A stretch of DNA of 64,000 bases from Embiotoca jacksoni (Eukaryota > Chordata > Actinopteri > Embiotocidae). The notes beneath the pieces were generated by a model. It searched no databases and was not told the origin of the DNA. It was given only the letters and a program-made list of their open reading frames with translations. A program made the translations under genes and the position numbers. Location: positions 13,116,276 to 13,180,275 of the forward strand of contig JAKOON010000016.1 of the NCBI GenBank assembly GCA_022577435.1, read 5' to 3'. This document shows, piece after piece, positions 22,531-34,199 of the stretch (position 1 is the stretch's first letter; each line of letters begins with the position of its first letter).

Positions 22531-23373
22531 GTGTCTGCTTACATGTGTCGGGGTCACGTGCATGCCAATGTTTGTGTGTGAAAAAATGAGGCCAGAGAGA
22601 GAAAGAGGATGACGGAGTGAGAGAAAACTGCCTCCATTGATTTAGACATATTTGTTTGAGGTGAGGCTTTTTTATTAAAATTCAGAGAATATGATTCCTG
22701 AATCAAAGATGCACGTGTGTTTGCCGTCGAAGTGTGGTTGTATGCACATGGGCTTTTTGTGTGTGTCTGCTCTCCATATTGCGATTCTCCAAGCACAAAT
22801 CCCATGCTGTCGGTAATAATTATCTTGTGAACTGGCTGCTAACACCGCAGCAGTTCTTGAAGCAATTTACACACTCCATCTACTCAGCAGGAATAAAACA
22901 TAACATCCTGGTTCTGATCGGTAAGTAAACTTTTCTCATGCAGTTGGTGAAGTTCTACTGTAACTCACAATGCAGTTAACGTGCCTTGGATTTTCATGAG
23001 CAATGGAGACATGTTTTTAACAAAACATAATATATAGTATAATATATATTTTGATCAACATAAGAGGTAAAAACAATGTGCATGTACCGTAAGTGTATAA
23101 ATGTAAGGTAGCGGGGGACATCAGACCGCCCTCCCCGATAAATGTTATGGCTGTATAGGTCGTCTGTGGGAGGACTCTATATTTATTGCGACCTGTAGTG
23201 GATGCAGTTATTACAATGAGAGCAAAGGACGAAGTGACGCAGGATAAAGATCGACAAAGTCCACGAAGGGAGGGGGTCGGGTTTTGTGTGGCCCTGCCAG
23301 ATGATTGCTTCAGCTTCAGTCTTCGCTGTGATTATAGTCTGGACGCCCTGTTTTCATTAATGTTTGCTGTCCT

Positions 23374-23664
23374 GGTTCCTAAATGGTGGAATGAGCTCCC
23401 CGCCGACATCAGGACAGCGGAAACTCTGTACATCTTCCGCTGCAAACTAAAAACACACCTCTTCTGACTTTACCTTGAACAGTAGAACTTTAGTAGCACT
23501 TAAAATGGCACTTACTGATAGCACTTTGTTGTTTGGCTTTCTTGAAGAAATTGTATTTCCTTGATTCCTGTTGTTCTGGGTTTGTACACTCATGGTTGAA
23601 ATGCACTTATTGTAAGTCGCTTTGGATAAAAGCGTCAGCTCAATGAAATGTAATGTAATGTAAT
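23374..23664 (+). mobile_element. LINE 3' end fragment (L2/CR1/Rex1-like)
   Basis: Encodes WWNELPADIRTAETLYIF followed by KLKTHLF, the C-terminal signature of this LINE group. It then carries the same 3' tail as 5650-5882, including GTAAGTCGCTTTGGATAAAA, and ends in an (ATGTA)-type repeat. It is better preserved than the copy at 5650-5882. It is 5'-truncated at about 23370. Confidence 0.85.
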
Positions 23665-25119
23665 GCTCAGTCACTCTGAAGGGCTGACCAATCAGTGACC
23701 AGTGTCGCTGGTTAAGTGCGATGACACTTAACCTCTGCATTCTTAGCGGTGGTGGTTTCAGCACATACAGATTAGCTAAAGCTGCTCCAATAGTTTCAAA
23801 ATGAACCCGAGGTCTACGTCCCAGCAGGATGCAACGACTGCAAACGATTCCCTTTGGAGTGTACCAAGGTTCGTATATTCACACAGTGAATTTGGGTGTG
23901 GTAACACCAGTGGGAAAACAAAAGTAAATGCTGACCTATTTGAACTATTTTAACATATTTAACCTACATTATAAGCAATTCGTAACTGATGTAATGAATG
24001 TACTTATTGTAATTTAAACCATGATCTTTCCTAAAACTAACCAGTACGTTTTGGTGCCTGAACCCGACCAAACTGCAGCCATTTCATAATATTAACTATG
24101 TGTTTATTACTGTTACCATGACAATGAAGGTCCAGTATGCCTGTTTAATGGTCAAATATGTTGTTTTGGAAAGTGTCCTATTCTGTCGTTTAAGTATCTG
24201 GACATGTTGGTCCTATAGAGGGCGCTGAAACCTGACCTGACAATCTGATTGGCTTGAAGCATTGTTGACTGATCCCTTGCAGTGTCTGTAGTGCCTGAAT
24301 GTAATTAGTGAACGCTGTTTGAAGCCCTTTCTGGCCATTTCTGATGATTTAAACATTGCAGAATCAATAAAAAAAAAAATAAAAAAAAATCAGTGGATAT
24401 AACTAGCATCAACCTACTTATTAATTAAATTTGAGGTATTGGATAATTTGTGATCATTGCTCAGACATGTCATTTTATCAGACTGCTTTTTGTCTGCAAA
24501 AATTCTCCTGAAAAACAATTAAGACATTAAGTCCTTCTAAAAAGAACCGAAGTGTAGCAAAGAGCTTTTCTGTTCTGTAATCAATCCAAACAGTTAACAT
24601 CATTTACATTAGTAATTTGTAGCAACAATATTTAGATAATGCTACATAATCAGCATCATGTACAAAAAAGAAACTGTAAAATGTATCTTACAATCCGACA
24701 AGAACTGAACTGATGGATGGCAACTTTTAGGCAAATTCTTTAAAAAATACATATCCAATAAAGAAAAAAAAAATATTTGTTGTGTGTCCTGTAAGATAGT
24801 TATCGAGCTACAGAGCAAGTGCAAACATTCTCTCTTCCTATTAGCTGCTCGATGAAAAACTGTCCTTGAGATCCATTGAATTAATGTATTGTTTACCCTG
24901 GATGCAGCATCATTACAGCACATTAGTGTTTAGTGATACACTAAAAGAGCTCAGCATACACCATCTTTGTTTTTATTCATTAATGTCTGGTGTATACATT
25001 TGCCTCCCCTGTCAGGGCTGCTTCTGTTTGATTGTTATTCTTTTGTGATATTATATCTGTTCAGTTGCAACAACACATTTTACCCTGATAAAAGCCTAAT
25101 TTACCATAAATCCCCCACA

Positions 25120-26466
25120 ACATCACAAAGGTTTCAGCCTCACGATTTAGTCAAATATACTCGCACAACATTTGCAGCCCCCCGACCTCAGCATGGGGCC
25201 GGGGGCCGCTGCTCAACCAGCCAGCACCTGTCCTGGAGAGGAATGGTAACAGGCTGTTTAAGAGACAGAACCCACTCCGCCCTGCAGCGCTGTGCAGATC
25301 AGCTGTCTCCGGTGTTCACAGACATCTCTGACACCTCGCTGGACACACGCCACGTGCCGACCTGATTCAAATCATCCCAGAAGAACACGGCCCACAGAAC
25401 TTAAAGACTAGCGACCCGTCAGCTCGACTTCTCTGGTCTCATCACAGATCCACTCCGGGACCCCCTTCAGCTGGTCTACGGAGCCAACAGATCTGCAGTT
25501 CCTTCTCCAGCACCTGGTATCTTACTTAAACCAGGATCCTGTTTGTGGACTTCAGCTCCACTTTAAACATGATCTTCCCAGGTCTGTTACAGGACAAGCT
25601 CTTCCAGCTGCACATTCCTGACTCCACCTGCAGACGGATCATCTACTTCCTGGAAGCAGCACCTGACTCTGATTCCCAAACCATCTGCATCAGTTCCCCT
25701 CAAGGCTGTCTGCTTTCCCCTTCACACTTCTCCCTGTACACACACAGCTGCATCTCCAGTCAGTCAAAGCTCCTAAAGTTTGCAGACGACACCATCTTTA
25801 TTGGGCTCTTCTCTGGTGGGGATGAGACGGGTGGAAGATTGACCGTCTGGAACGACAGTGAGGGTGGTTGTAGACTTCAGAAAGAATCCAGAATCCATCC
25901 ATCCCCATCACCCTGCGTGACTCCCTGGTCACCATCATCATCCAGGACCTCATAAGGGAGCAGAACATCAGCTCCCTCACACAGAAGGCACCACAGAAGA
26001 TGAACTTCCTGCAGCAGCTGAAGAAGTCCAACCTGCCAAAAGGCAATGACGGTTCCCTTCTACACTGCCGTCGTTGAGTCCATCCTCACCTCCTCCATCA
26101 CCATCTGGTACGCTGCTGCCACTGCCAAGGACACGTACAGACTGCAGTGCTTCACTCGCTCTGCTGAGAGGATGATTGGCTGCAACCTGCCTTCCTTCCA
26201 GGACCGCGTGAATTCATCACATCTGACACAGCGCATTACATTAGTGCAATTATGAGTCATTTTTGTATTATTACATGTGCATATAACACATTGATGTTTA
26301 TACTTTATACATTTGCACTGCACATATTTTTGTACTTTATTTCGAAATTTCATTTGTAAAAAAACTCTTGTGTAAGTTATATTGTTCTCACGTGTTTGTT
26401 TTTTTACTTGCTTCATTATTATGCAGCACGACATCAAGCGAAAACCTGGCAATAAATCTGAGTCAA
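25120..26466 (+). mobile_element. Decayed CR1/Rex1-like LINE with internal deletions
   Basis: Broken frames contain CLRDRTHSALQRCADQLSPV, FTDISDTSLDTRHVP, VDFSSTLNMIFPGLLQDKL, SPQGCLLSP, KFADDTIFIGL (catalytic FADD box near 25780), FYTAVVESILTSSITIWYAA and RSAERMIGCNLPSFQD, in the order usual for a common teleost non-LTR element. It ends near CTGGCAATAAATCTGAGTCA, a matching 3' tail. Several segments between the blocks are missing and frames shift, so it is inactive. It differs in family from the 5995-7335 element. Confidence 0.85.
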
Positions 26467-27051
26467 AATCTGTGGACTTCCTGTAAACTGTGCTTCTTTT
26501 GAATTAAATGGTTATTCAGAAATTATTCCATAATTCTCAAAAAAAATGCCCCATACACGTCCAAACTCAAAGTGTGTAGCGATTCTAAAAGTAGCTCTTC
26601 TCTAATCTGATGCCGTCTAACCAACAGCATGTGGGTGCTGCAGAGAGGAGCAGGTGTGGAAGCTTTGAAAACCTGAGTGCTAAACACCTGTAGTGAGTTA
26701 AAAACACATGCTGGTGGCTCAGTTCCGCCTCTCTCTTCCTCCATTTGCCTCTTTTTTTTATTTATTTATTTTTTTTTTTACCACTTTCTCTTTGTGTCTC
26801 CTTTTTTCGGGCTCATTTTGCTCTCGCTATCTCGGCCCATCTGTCTCCATCGCTTGCTCGTCTCCGTATCGCTCCATATTGCTCTCCTCTCCCTGTCTCT
26901 ACCTCCTGTGCCCCAAGGGGACGTATTTTATATTTTTAGTGCATATCCATATTTTAGTGCAGTTACTGAATTTTTATCTCTTGATCATCATGGAAGTCTC
27001 TCTCTCTCTGTGCGCCACTGATTTCTGGTGCATGGGTGGGACAGCAGCACT

Positions 27052-27052
<1 letters not shown>

Positions 27053-27091
<39 letters not shown>
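27053..27091. repeat. (GA)n repeat
   Basis: About 19 GA units, the complement of the CT tract at 27140-27178. Confidence 0.95.
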
Positions 27092-27137
27092 GCTCCCAAT
27101 TATGTTTTCACTTTGTGTCTCTGTCTCTCTTGCTTGG

Positions 27138-27139
<2 letters not shown>

Positions 27140-27178
<39 letters not shown>
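27140..27178. repeat. (CT)n repeat
   Basis: About 19 CT units, 48 bases after the GA tract. Confidence 0.95.
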
Positions 27179-27181
<3 letters not shown>

Positions 27182-27268
27182 GCACAGTGAAGTGGTACTG
27201 ATCAATTTCACAGGCTCTCTGTTTACAACAACACACTATACCTCTCCTCAGCACATCAACAAAGGCTA

Positions 27269-27269
<1 letters not shown>

Positions 27270-27337
<68 letters not shown>
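27270..27337. repeat. (GT)n microsatellite
   Basis: About 34 GT units. Confidence 0.96.
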
Positions 27338-27338
<1 letters not shown>

Positions 27339-27507
27339 AGTATGAAATATGAAAAAGCTTGACTCAAAGATTGGGTGGAGACTGCGCAGATTGCGGCAAA
27401 CTAAACCGCATACTGTAACGCATACACACATGGATGTGACCTGAATAACAACCGGAATGGTCTCCAGAAGTCTCCAGGATTTCTGTCAATAACCGCCATT
27501 GAAGGAT

Positions 27508-27509
<2 letters not shown>

Positions 27510-27568
<59 letters not shown>
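27510..27568. repeat. (CA)n microsatellite
   Basis: About 29 CA units, complementary to the GT tract 172 bases before. Confidence 0.96.
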
Positions 27569-27569
<1 letters not shown>

Positions 27570-28482
27570 GAGCGGTGACCCCTTGCCACCCCAATGAGAG
27601 AGGTCTCAGGTTTTGATTAACTGTGGTTTGAGGTGCTATCAGAGGCCACAACAGCAAACTGCATAGCTATTCTGGCCTGGAGGAGAAGAAGGGAAGAAGT
27701 AAAAAGACGAAGGAGGGCAAGGAGGAAAAAACAGAGGAAAGAGTGGAGGTAGAGAGGAGAAGTAAAGAGGAAGGGAAGAGGGGTGTGAGGAGAGATAAGC
27801 AGTTGGAAGAAGAAATAACAAAACGAACAGGATGCTAAGAGAGAATGACAAAATCAAACAAATGGAAAGAAAAGACACTGAAGATAAAATAATCGATCTT
27901 CCCTTTCTACTCTATCCAAATCCTTCCTTTCGCCACACCTCTCTCTTTCCCCATCGCTCTCTCACACTTGTCCTTTCAGTCTCACCTACTCTGAAGTATG
28001 AGCTATTGGAGCATTAAATATGAGCTGTTTAAACAAGTATGAAGCAGCCAGATGTAGGTATAAAGATACATGGCTGCCATTTAAAGTCCATTAAAATGGC
28101 AGGAATTTGCAGCCATTTATGGCGGCCATCCTTTATAAAAAATTTCCTCACATGAACCAGTTAAAGGAATCCATGAGCTTGTTGGTAAATGAGTTCATTG
28201 ATCAACTAAGTGCTGTATGATGAGACAGTAGAAGCCTTTTCAATAGTGTGTTTAGCGCTTAATGCTGGTGTTTCTAAATGATGACTTGTCAGTTAAAGAT
28301 GGAGGGCAGTGCTTTGATGTCTTCTGCCTTTATTTTAAATTCAGTCTATACCACTGGTGATCCTTGTGGTTGGTCGATATTATCAGCAAATATGAAGTTA
28401 TCACAGATTTGGTGTTACTGCTGCGTAAATTGACAGATATGATAAAGAAACTGCAGAATAACTTACAATAATTTATAATAAT

Positions 28483-29209
28483 CAGTGGTAGAACGTAACT
28501 AAGTACATTTGCTGAAATACTGTATTTAAGTACTGGTACTTTACCCAAATATTTCCATTTGATTGAAATGTACACCTCTACACTACATCTCAGAGGCAAA
28601 TATTGTACATTATACTCTACATCCATTTGTATGACAGCTTTAGTTACTTTTAAGATTACAGTTATTCATGCCCTTCCCCTGTCCATGGAAAACCATGTAT
28701 GTCCAAATTTGGTGATTTTGAATTTGTATTATAAACTGACTGAACATTCTCATACTTTCTAAGCTAAATAAACTATTTTAAACTCTATTTGAATTTGCTA
28801 GAAAATCCATTGTTTTTCTGAGGGTGTTGACTTTTCAGTGATACATGGTTCTAACAGAAGAGAAATGATATAAAAAATATGATGATCCTATTGAATATGA
28901 TCCATAACTGTAGATTAAATTAACAGTATGTAAATTATTTAAAATCAGGACAACCACAAACAACTACAGTAGCATTCAACATACATACGTATTAAGGCAG
29001 CAATAATTTGAATCCAAAAACATCTTATTAAATAGTAAAACATTGACAAGGAGTGTTTGCTGCACAATGAGAACTTTTACTTTAGATTCGTTCAGAACAT
29101 TTTGCTGAGAATACTAACATATTTTTACTTGAGTAAAGTTTTAAACGCAGGATTTTTATATACTTGTAGTTTACGAAAGTAAATAATCTGAATACTTCTT
29201 CCACCACTG
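28483..29209. mobile_element. Non-autonomous hAT-like DNA transposon (MITE)
   Basis: The left end is CAGTGGTAGAACGTAACTAA and the right end is CTTCTTCCACCACTG, imperfect terminal inverted repeats starting CAGTGGT(G)GAA. Inside are AAGTACATTTGCTGAAATAC and TTTTTACTTGAGTAAAGTTT-like blocks, seen in a very common teleost element. The flanks ATAATAAT (28475-28482) and ATAATAAC (29210-29217) look like an 8-base target-site duplication, the length typical of hAT. No transposase is present. A decayed relative is at about 42235-42590. Confidence 0.75.
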
Positions 29210-29455
29210 ATAATAACAGCAATGATCATAAAAAAGCAACAAACAGGACAGAGGTTGAGAAATACGGTATTCAAATTCTTTAAAGAAATGTTTGGCAAGT
29301 CACCAACCAAACTTTATGTAATTTTCTGAGAATAAAAAAAAAAAAGAAAGTTGAATTTACTTTTATTTTATTTCTCAAAATTTTCTTTCAAAGTGACCTC
29401 TGTGAGACTTGGTAGAGAAAAACTGAAAGCTTTAATTTCAGATATGTACCTAGAA

Positions 29456-29456
<1 letters not shown>

Positions 29457-29499
<43 letters not shown>
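29457..29499. repeat. (AT)n repeat next to a splice donor
   Basis: About 21 AT/TA units with one AC interruption, starting 37 bases after the donor of the exon at 29537-29651 in gene sense. Self-complementary. Confidence 0.93.
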
Positions 29500-29536
29500 C
29501 TCCACAAACCCAGATATACACAGACACAGATCCTAC

Positions 29537-29651
29537 CTTCTCCCACTCTCTTTCCTTGTTGAGAACTATGACCACCAGCTTTGGGTTTTCCTGGTAGCCG
29601 TCCTCAGTGAATGACAAGTCTCTGCCATCCCATGTCACATTCATCATGTAC
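29537..29651 (-). CDS. grin2a: grin2a exon, end of amino-terminal domain (MMNVTWDGRDLSFTEDGYQ)
   Basis: This 115-base exon encodes (K)YMMNVTWDGRDLSFTEDGYQ then ENPKLVVIVLNKEREWEK, the last strands of the clamshell amino-terminal domain that binds Zn2+ and other allosteric ligands in GluN2A. NVT is a conserved N-glycosylation site. The first base (G after CTCTCAG) completes an AAG begun in the exon at 39708-40136. It ends GAGAAG|GTAGGA in phase 0. The length equals that of the mammalian exon as I recall it, and REWEKV is the GluN2A form. Confidence 0.97.
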
Positions 29652-31285
29652 CTGAGAGCGAGAAGAGCAGAGGATGAAGAGCAGGGAGGTAGAAGGTGAT
29701 AGGAAGTCAGAGATGAGGAGGAGGAAGAGGAAGAGGGAGTGGGGATTATGGAAAAATCAGTGAATGTGGAGCAGGAAAGAAATGAATGGCGGTGATGGGA
29801 AACAGAGGGAAAAAGAATTTAAATTACATTAGCATGTGAAAAAGTCCATTTACAATCTACTAATATTACTATGCTAAAATATTAACATGGGCTCTTTTGT
29901 AATGAAAGCTGTGAAGTCACATTTGATTCACATGGATTGGACTGTGATTGCATTGCAGAAATAAAGAAATTGAACAGTCAAAGCGTAATGGTAAAAAAAA
30001 AATCCCTTCAAATTCTATTAAAAATAAAGTGTTAACACAGAATTACAGCACTGGCTTGGCAGCGCGGGGTGTGTGTATATTAAAAAGAGAAGCGGTTTGT
30101 TGCCTGTTGCTCTTCAGCTGCAAAACAAATGACGAAATCAAATCACAGGAGGAGAAAAAAAGAAAAGAAAGTGAGAAGTGATAGTACCTGAAGCCATAGT
30201 CTGTCCATACTAACACGACACACATATGCAGACACACTGTAATGAGTGACCCATATGGCAGGTCACATTAGCTAAGATGGAGGGCAGTGGGAAGATATTC
30301 TTGGGTCCACGCAGCCTCCACATTAATCATGGATGTCCTTCCCCACTCTTGTCTCCCTCACTCCTTCTATCAGCGGTCATGTACAACACGGCAGAGACTG
30401 CTCCTCTTTTCTTCCTCCTCTCCTCCGTTCCCGGGCCGGGCGACAGGCCGAACTTCTAAATGGAGCATGAGCCCACGTGATGTGTCGGTGAAAGAGCCAC
30501 AGTGGATTGCTGCAGGTGAGCTATCTCATGCTGTGTAGGACATTGTGTGGGAACATGCTGCAGTGTAAAGGCAGTCACGAAAGTAAAGAAATCTATTTTC
30601 GGGACTTAAGTTAGACAAAAAAAAGTTGAGTTCCCATTATATAAAACTGTTTCTCAAATCCTCTACATGTCTGTGTCCACAAAACTTGCTACCTGATTCA
30701 AAATCTTTGATCAAGTGGTTTCGATCCGATCGTTCTTTTGTGGCATGAAAACTCAAATAATGCAGTTTTAACACCATAGATATAGACAGATATACCTGTG
30801 TTTGTTCATTTACAGTTAATAAATTAATTTTCATTATTTAGGTTACACGCTGAATGGTACACTTGTATATAACATAGACTAGCAGCCTATGTCACGAGGA
30901 CAGTGACAGACAATGGTGAAAAAGGCTGTGAATTATGGGTAGTTACTTCATAATACCAGCGTGCCCCATAAAATCACTGCTGGTGACACACATGCACACA
31001 CACACTCACAACAACTCAATACCCAGATGAAATCAGCCAGAGATAAGAGGATGGACTGAGTTGTGTGATTAAAATAATCTGTTTGACCTGTAAACAACCA
31101 GGTGAGCAGTATTATCCCATTTGATTGGACACGGGATGCAGAGCTGAACCCAATTATATACGACTGCCAGCAGAGGAAGAGGCGCTGGGACCAGAACCAG
31201 AACCCGGGCTGCTCTTCTTAAACAACAGCCCATTCTGCCCTTTGGAGCCATCTATCTTCAAGAAATGCATTCACATACACTACTT

Positions 31286-31286
<1 letters not shown>

Positions 31287-31371
<85 letters not shown>

Positions 31372-31379
31372 ACACACAC
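31287..31379. repeat. (CA)n microsatellite
   Basis: About 46 CA units with one TA interruption near 31367. Confidence 0.97.
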
Positions 31380-32274
31380 GGACATGGACATGGAAAAAGA
31401 TCCCAGCCAACAACCATTGTGCAGTCTAAACTGTGAATCTACAGCCTCTCAGACTTAAAACTATTTCTCAACTGAAAACATTATTGATAATTCAGGCTCA
31501 TAAAAGCAGTCAGTTATTAAATAAAACTAACAATCAAATCAATTAAACCTCAACTTTTTCCCAATAGCAAAATGCTAATTAGGCACCATTCATTGCATAT
31601 AATCTGATTACTACAATCTGGAATGTTCGTGTGGTTCTGCTGTAAATATCTGTATCTGTAACTAGTAAAAATCAGAATGAAACATCCTTTTACTATGATA
31701 AGACACTAACAGGATGCAGACAGGACATACAGAATGTGTGTGAATCTGTGTTTGCAGGCATATTTGGGCTGATGCCCATCGAACAGGTGGACCTGATAGG
31801 GTGTTGCTAGGATACGGACAAAGACTGAAGTGTATACGCTGGAAAATGTCCCCCAACAACCCCGAATGAGCATCCCAGCACACACACACAGACACACGAT
31901 TACTTTGCCCACATCAACAAATCTCCAAGTAATGTTTCATCTCTCTTGTGGCACACAGATCATTGTCCAATTTCTCTCACTTTTCCAGCCTCCATTATAT
32001 CAGTAATCTCCCTATTCATTATAAAGGGGGAGGGGGACTGCAAAGGTGGGGAGAGAACAGACGTGGAGCACCCATAAAAAAATGAGAGTGAGTATAAAGA
32101 TGAGTGAGAAAGAGATGGCAGGAGAAGTATGACGAGAGAGGAAGGAGGACGAAGCCTCGGCAGAGTTAGGATACAAATACCCTCGGCGATATTCTTTACT
32201 CCCTTCCTCTTATTTTGGAGTAAAAAAGGGTTGTGATGAAGAGAGGTGGGAGTTGAGGGGGATCGAAGGGTAAG

Positions 32275-32311
32275 GGTGGTGGTGGTGGTGGTGGTGAGGG
32301 GGGTGGGGGGG
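32275..32311 (+). repeat. (GGT)n followed by G runs
   Basis: Seven GGT units and then G-run sequence GGGGGGTGGGGGGG, another quadruplex-prone tract on the plus strand. A further one is at about 32634-32647. Confidence 0.85.
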
Positions 32312-33701
32312 TCACTGCAGCAGATAACCAACACTACAAGTACACTGCAGCAGGCAAAAGAAGAGCATACACTGCATTACGGCTGCAAAGTGCCAGATAC
32401 TCTCCATTTATGCTGTTTTTAACCTTCCCATTGCATCTCCAAATATTTCCTTGCAGGGACACCCTCCACAGCAGCCGTCCTCTCTACGTCCTACCCCGTC
32501 AAAGTGCTCTTGACACAGAAGATACAGATGCTCAAATGCCTCACTTTAGTTGCTCTGGATCTCCCCAAGTTTATAAAGGATTTACTTTGTGATAAAAACT
32601 CCACGTCTTATCTGAAGAGGCTGTAGTATCGAGGGGGGAGGGGGGGAATCTCTACAAAGATGTTGAGATGAACTGTACAACGCTGTGTGTGTTAAAGATA
32701 GACACATTCATCCTTGCTAAGACAAGGTGCAGTCAAAGCAATGATGTATACTGTCAGTGCCACGTGTGATCTATGAAGCGCGTACACACATATACACGCG
32801 CGATGCCAGAGACGAAGGAGGAAGTCACAAGACATGGAGGCTGCTATCAATGTTGATTTAGGTCTTTTAAGAGAACCCTGGGGCGGGTAGTCATTTCAAA
32901 ACATACACTAAGCCCCAGGTGGCATGTGTTGAGTATCACTGTACAACACTGTGTGTGTTAAAGATAGAGACTGATGACTGTACAAGGTGAGGTTGGCGCT
33001 AAGTCAGCGTCTCTGCCTCCTCTTGTGCCTGGTTGTTCACATATTTTGCTGCGTGAGTTTAGGAGGCACGGCAGCGATGCTACGAGTTCCATCTTGTCTT
33101 TTCCAAGCTTGTAGTTGCACCATAAAATGTAACACATGTCCACACAGCCACTTCAGCAGGGTTTCCTTTTGTTGCACCAAACAGGATTATGTGCATGTTG
33201 GCAAGGGATCCTTCTCACTGCAGTTCAGTTTGAATATTATGGGTTTTCTCTACTCTGGAAGTTAAGTTTTAGGAGAGGAATCCCTGCACAACACTTCAGC
33301 GCCTTTCTTAGATAACTCTCCCTGTGATTAAATGTTAGTAACTTCCTTGGTGTGATAGGACTTGCTTTAGTTGGCAAAACTCTCCTCATACATTTTGATC
33401 TTTATTTCTATCACTCTCTGTCTCGACTCTCTGAGAATTCAAACCAAAGGCAACTCGTTTATCTGAGTTTTAGCAAGCGAGCTCCAATCATATGCTATCG
33501 AACTGTTCTTTATGTCAGAAAACTGTCCTCTCCTACAAGGCAAAAACTACCTATGTGGTCAAAAATGGACCAAAAATTATGCCACAGAAATGCAGCATTT
33601 TTGAAAAACATCATTTCTGGGAAGGATGTTATGGCTAGGTAGTGCAGTCGCAGGAAGTCTAAAGCTAAGCTAAGCAGCCTGCGGTTAAGGTTAAACTTTA
33701 G

Positions 33702-34199
33702 AGGGGACCTATGATGGTGATTTCCCGTTTTCTATTCTTATTTTGGATTTTTATTTTAGTACTTCAGGATGATTCATAGTTTAAAAAGAAAGAAATCCAG
33801 TCCCTAAATTCATCCTCTGTCAGAAACAAACAGCTTAGCTTCTTTCTCTTTAAGCCTCCTCCCATTCCTAAAAGTCAGGTTTCTGGGTGGCAGCACCCGA
33901 TTAGTTAATGTGTCAAACAATTTCAGAGACCGACTCATGGGTGACTCCCTGAACTTTGTGGTGTGCTGTACCAGTAGCAGATGACCATATAAAGAAATCC
34001 GTGATTAGATGACATCAGCTCATCTTGAACTGAGTGTTCAAATCTGTCAGAAGCTGAGCTTTTTTCTCAAAGATTATACATGTATTTATCTCATTATTTT
34101 AAACTTTGGCCACGTATATTATTAACATCCAGCTTTATAAAATTACTGTACACAGTACATATATGACGGGAAATATGGAAAAGCATAATAGGTCCTGTT
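33702..34199. mobile_element. MITE-like element with GGACCTAT termini
   Basis: The left end AGGGGACCTATGATGG and the right end CATAATAGGTCCTGT are imperfect inverted repeats, and both are followed inward by TTTCCC-like sequence. A similar short non-autonomous element is frequent in teleosts. No coding capacity. Confidence 0.65.

Larger units (their letters stand above)
19507..29536 (-). other. grin2a: 10.0-kb intron between ATD and linker exons
   Basis: Donor GTAGGA, acceptor CCCGCCAG. It contains a T33 run (20623-20655), many CA/GT tracts (21127-22530), LINE pieces (23374-23664 and about 25120-26466), a GA/CT inverted pair and a GT/CA inverted pair (27053-27568), a hAT-like MITE (28483-29209), and an AT repeat 37 bases past the donor (29457-29499). 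I recognise nothing in 19600-20600, 22560-23360 or 23680-25100. Confidence 0.85.

Noticed and set aside
25545..25955. Single host gene encoding a 136-residue protein
   Set aside because: The frame contains LINE reverse-transcriptase blocks (VDFSS, PQGC, FADD) and is flanked by further broken blocks, so it is a retrotransposon remnant.
26708..27190. 160-codon plus-strand open frame rich in Ser, Leu and Arg-Glu
   Set aside because: Composition comes from T/C-rich DNA and from the GA and CT repeats at its end.
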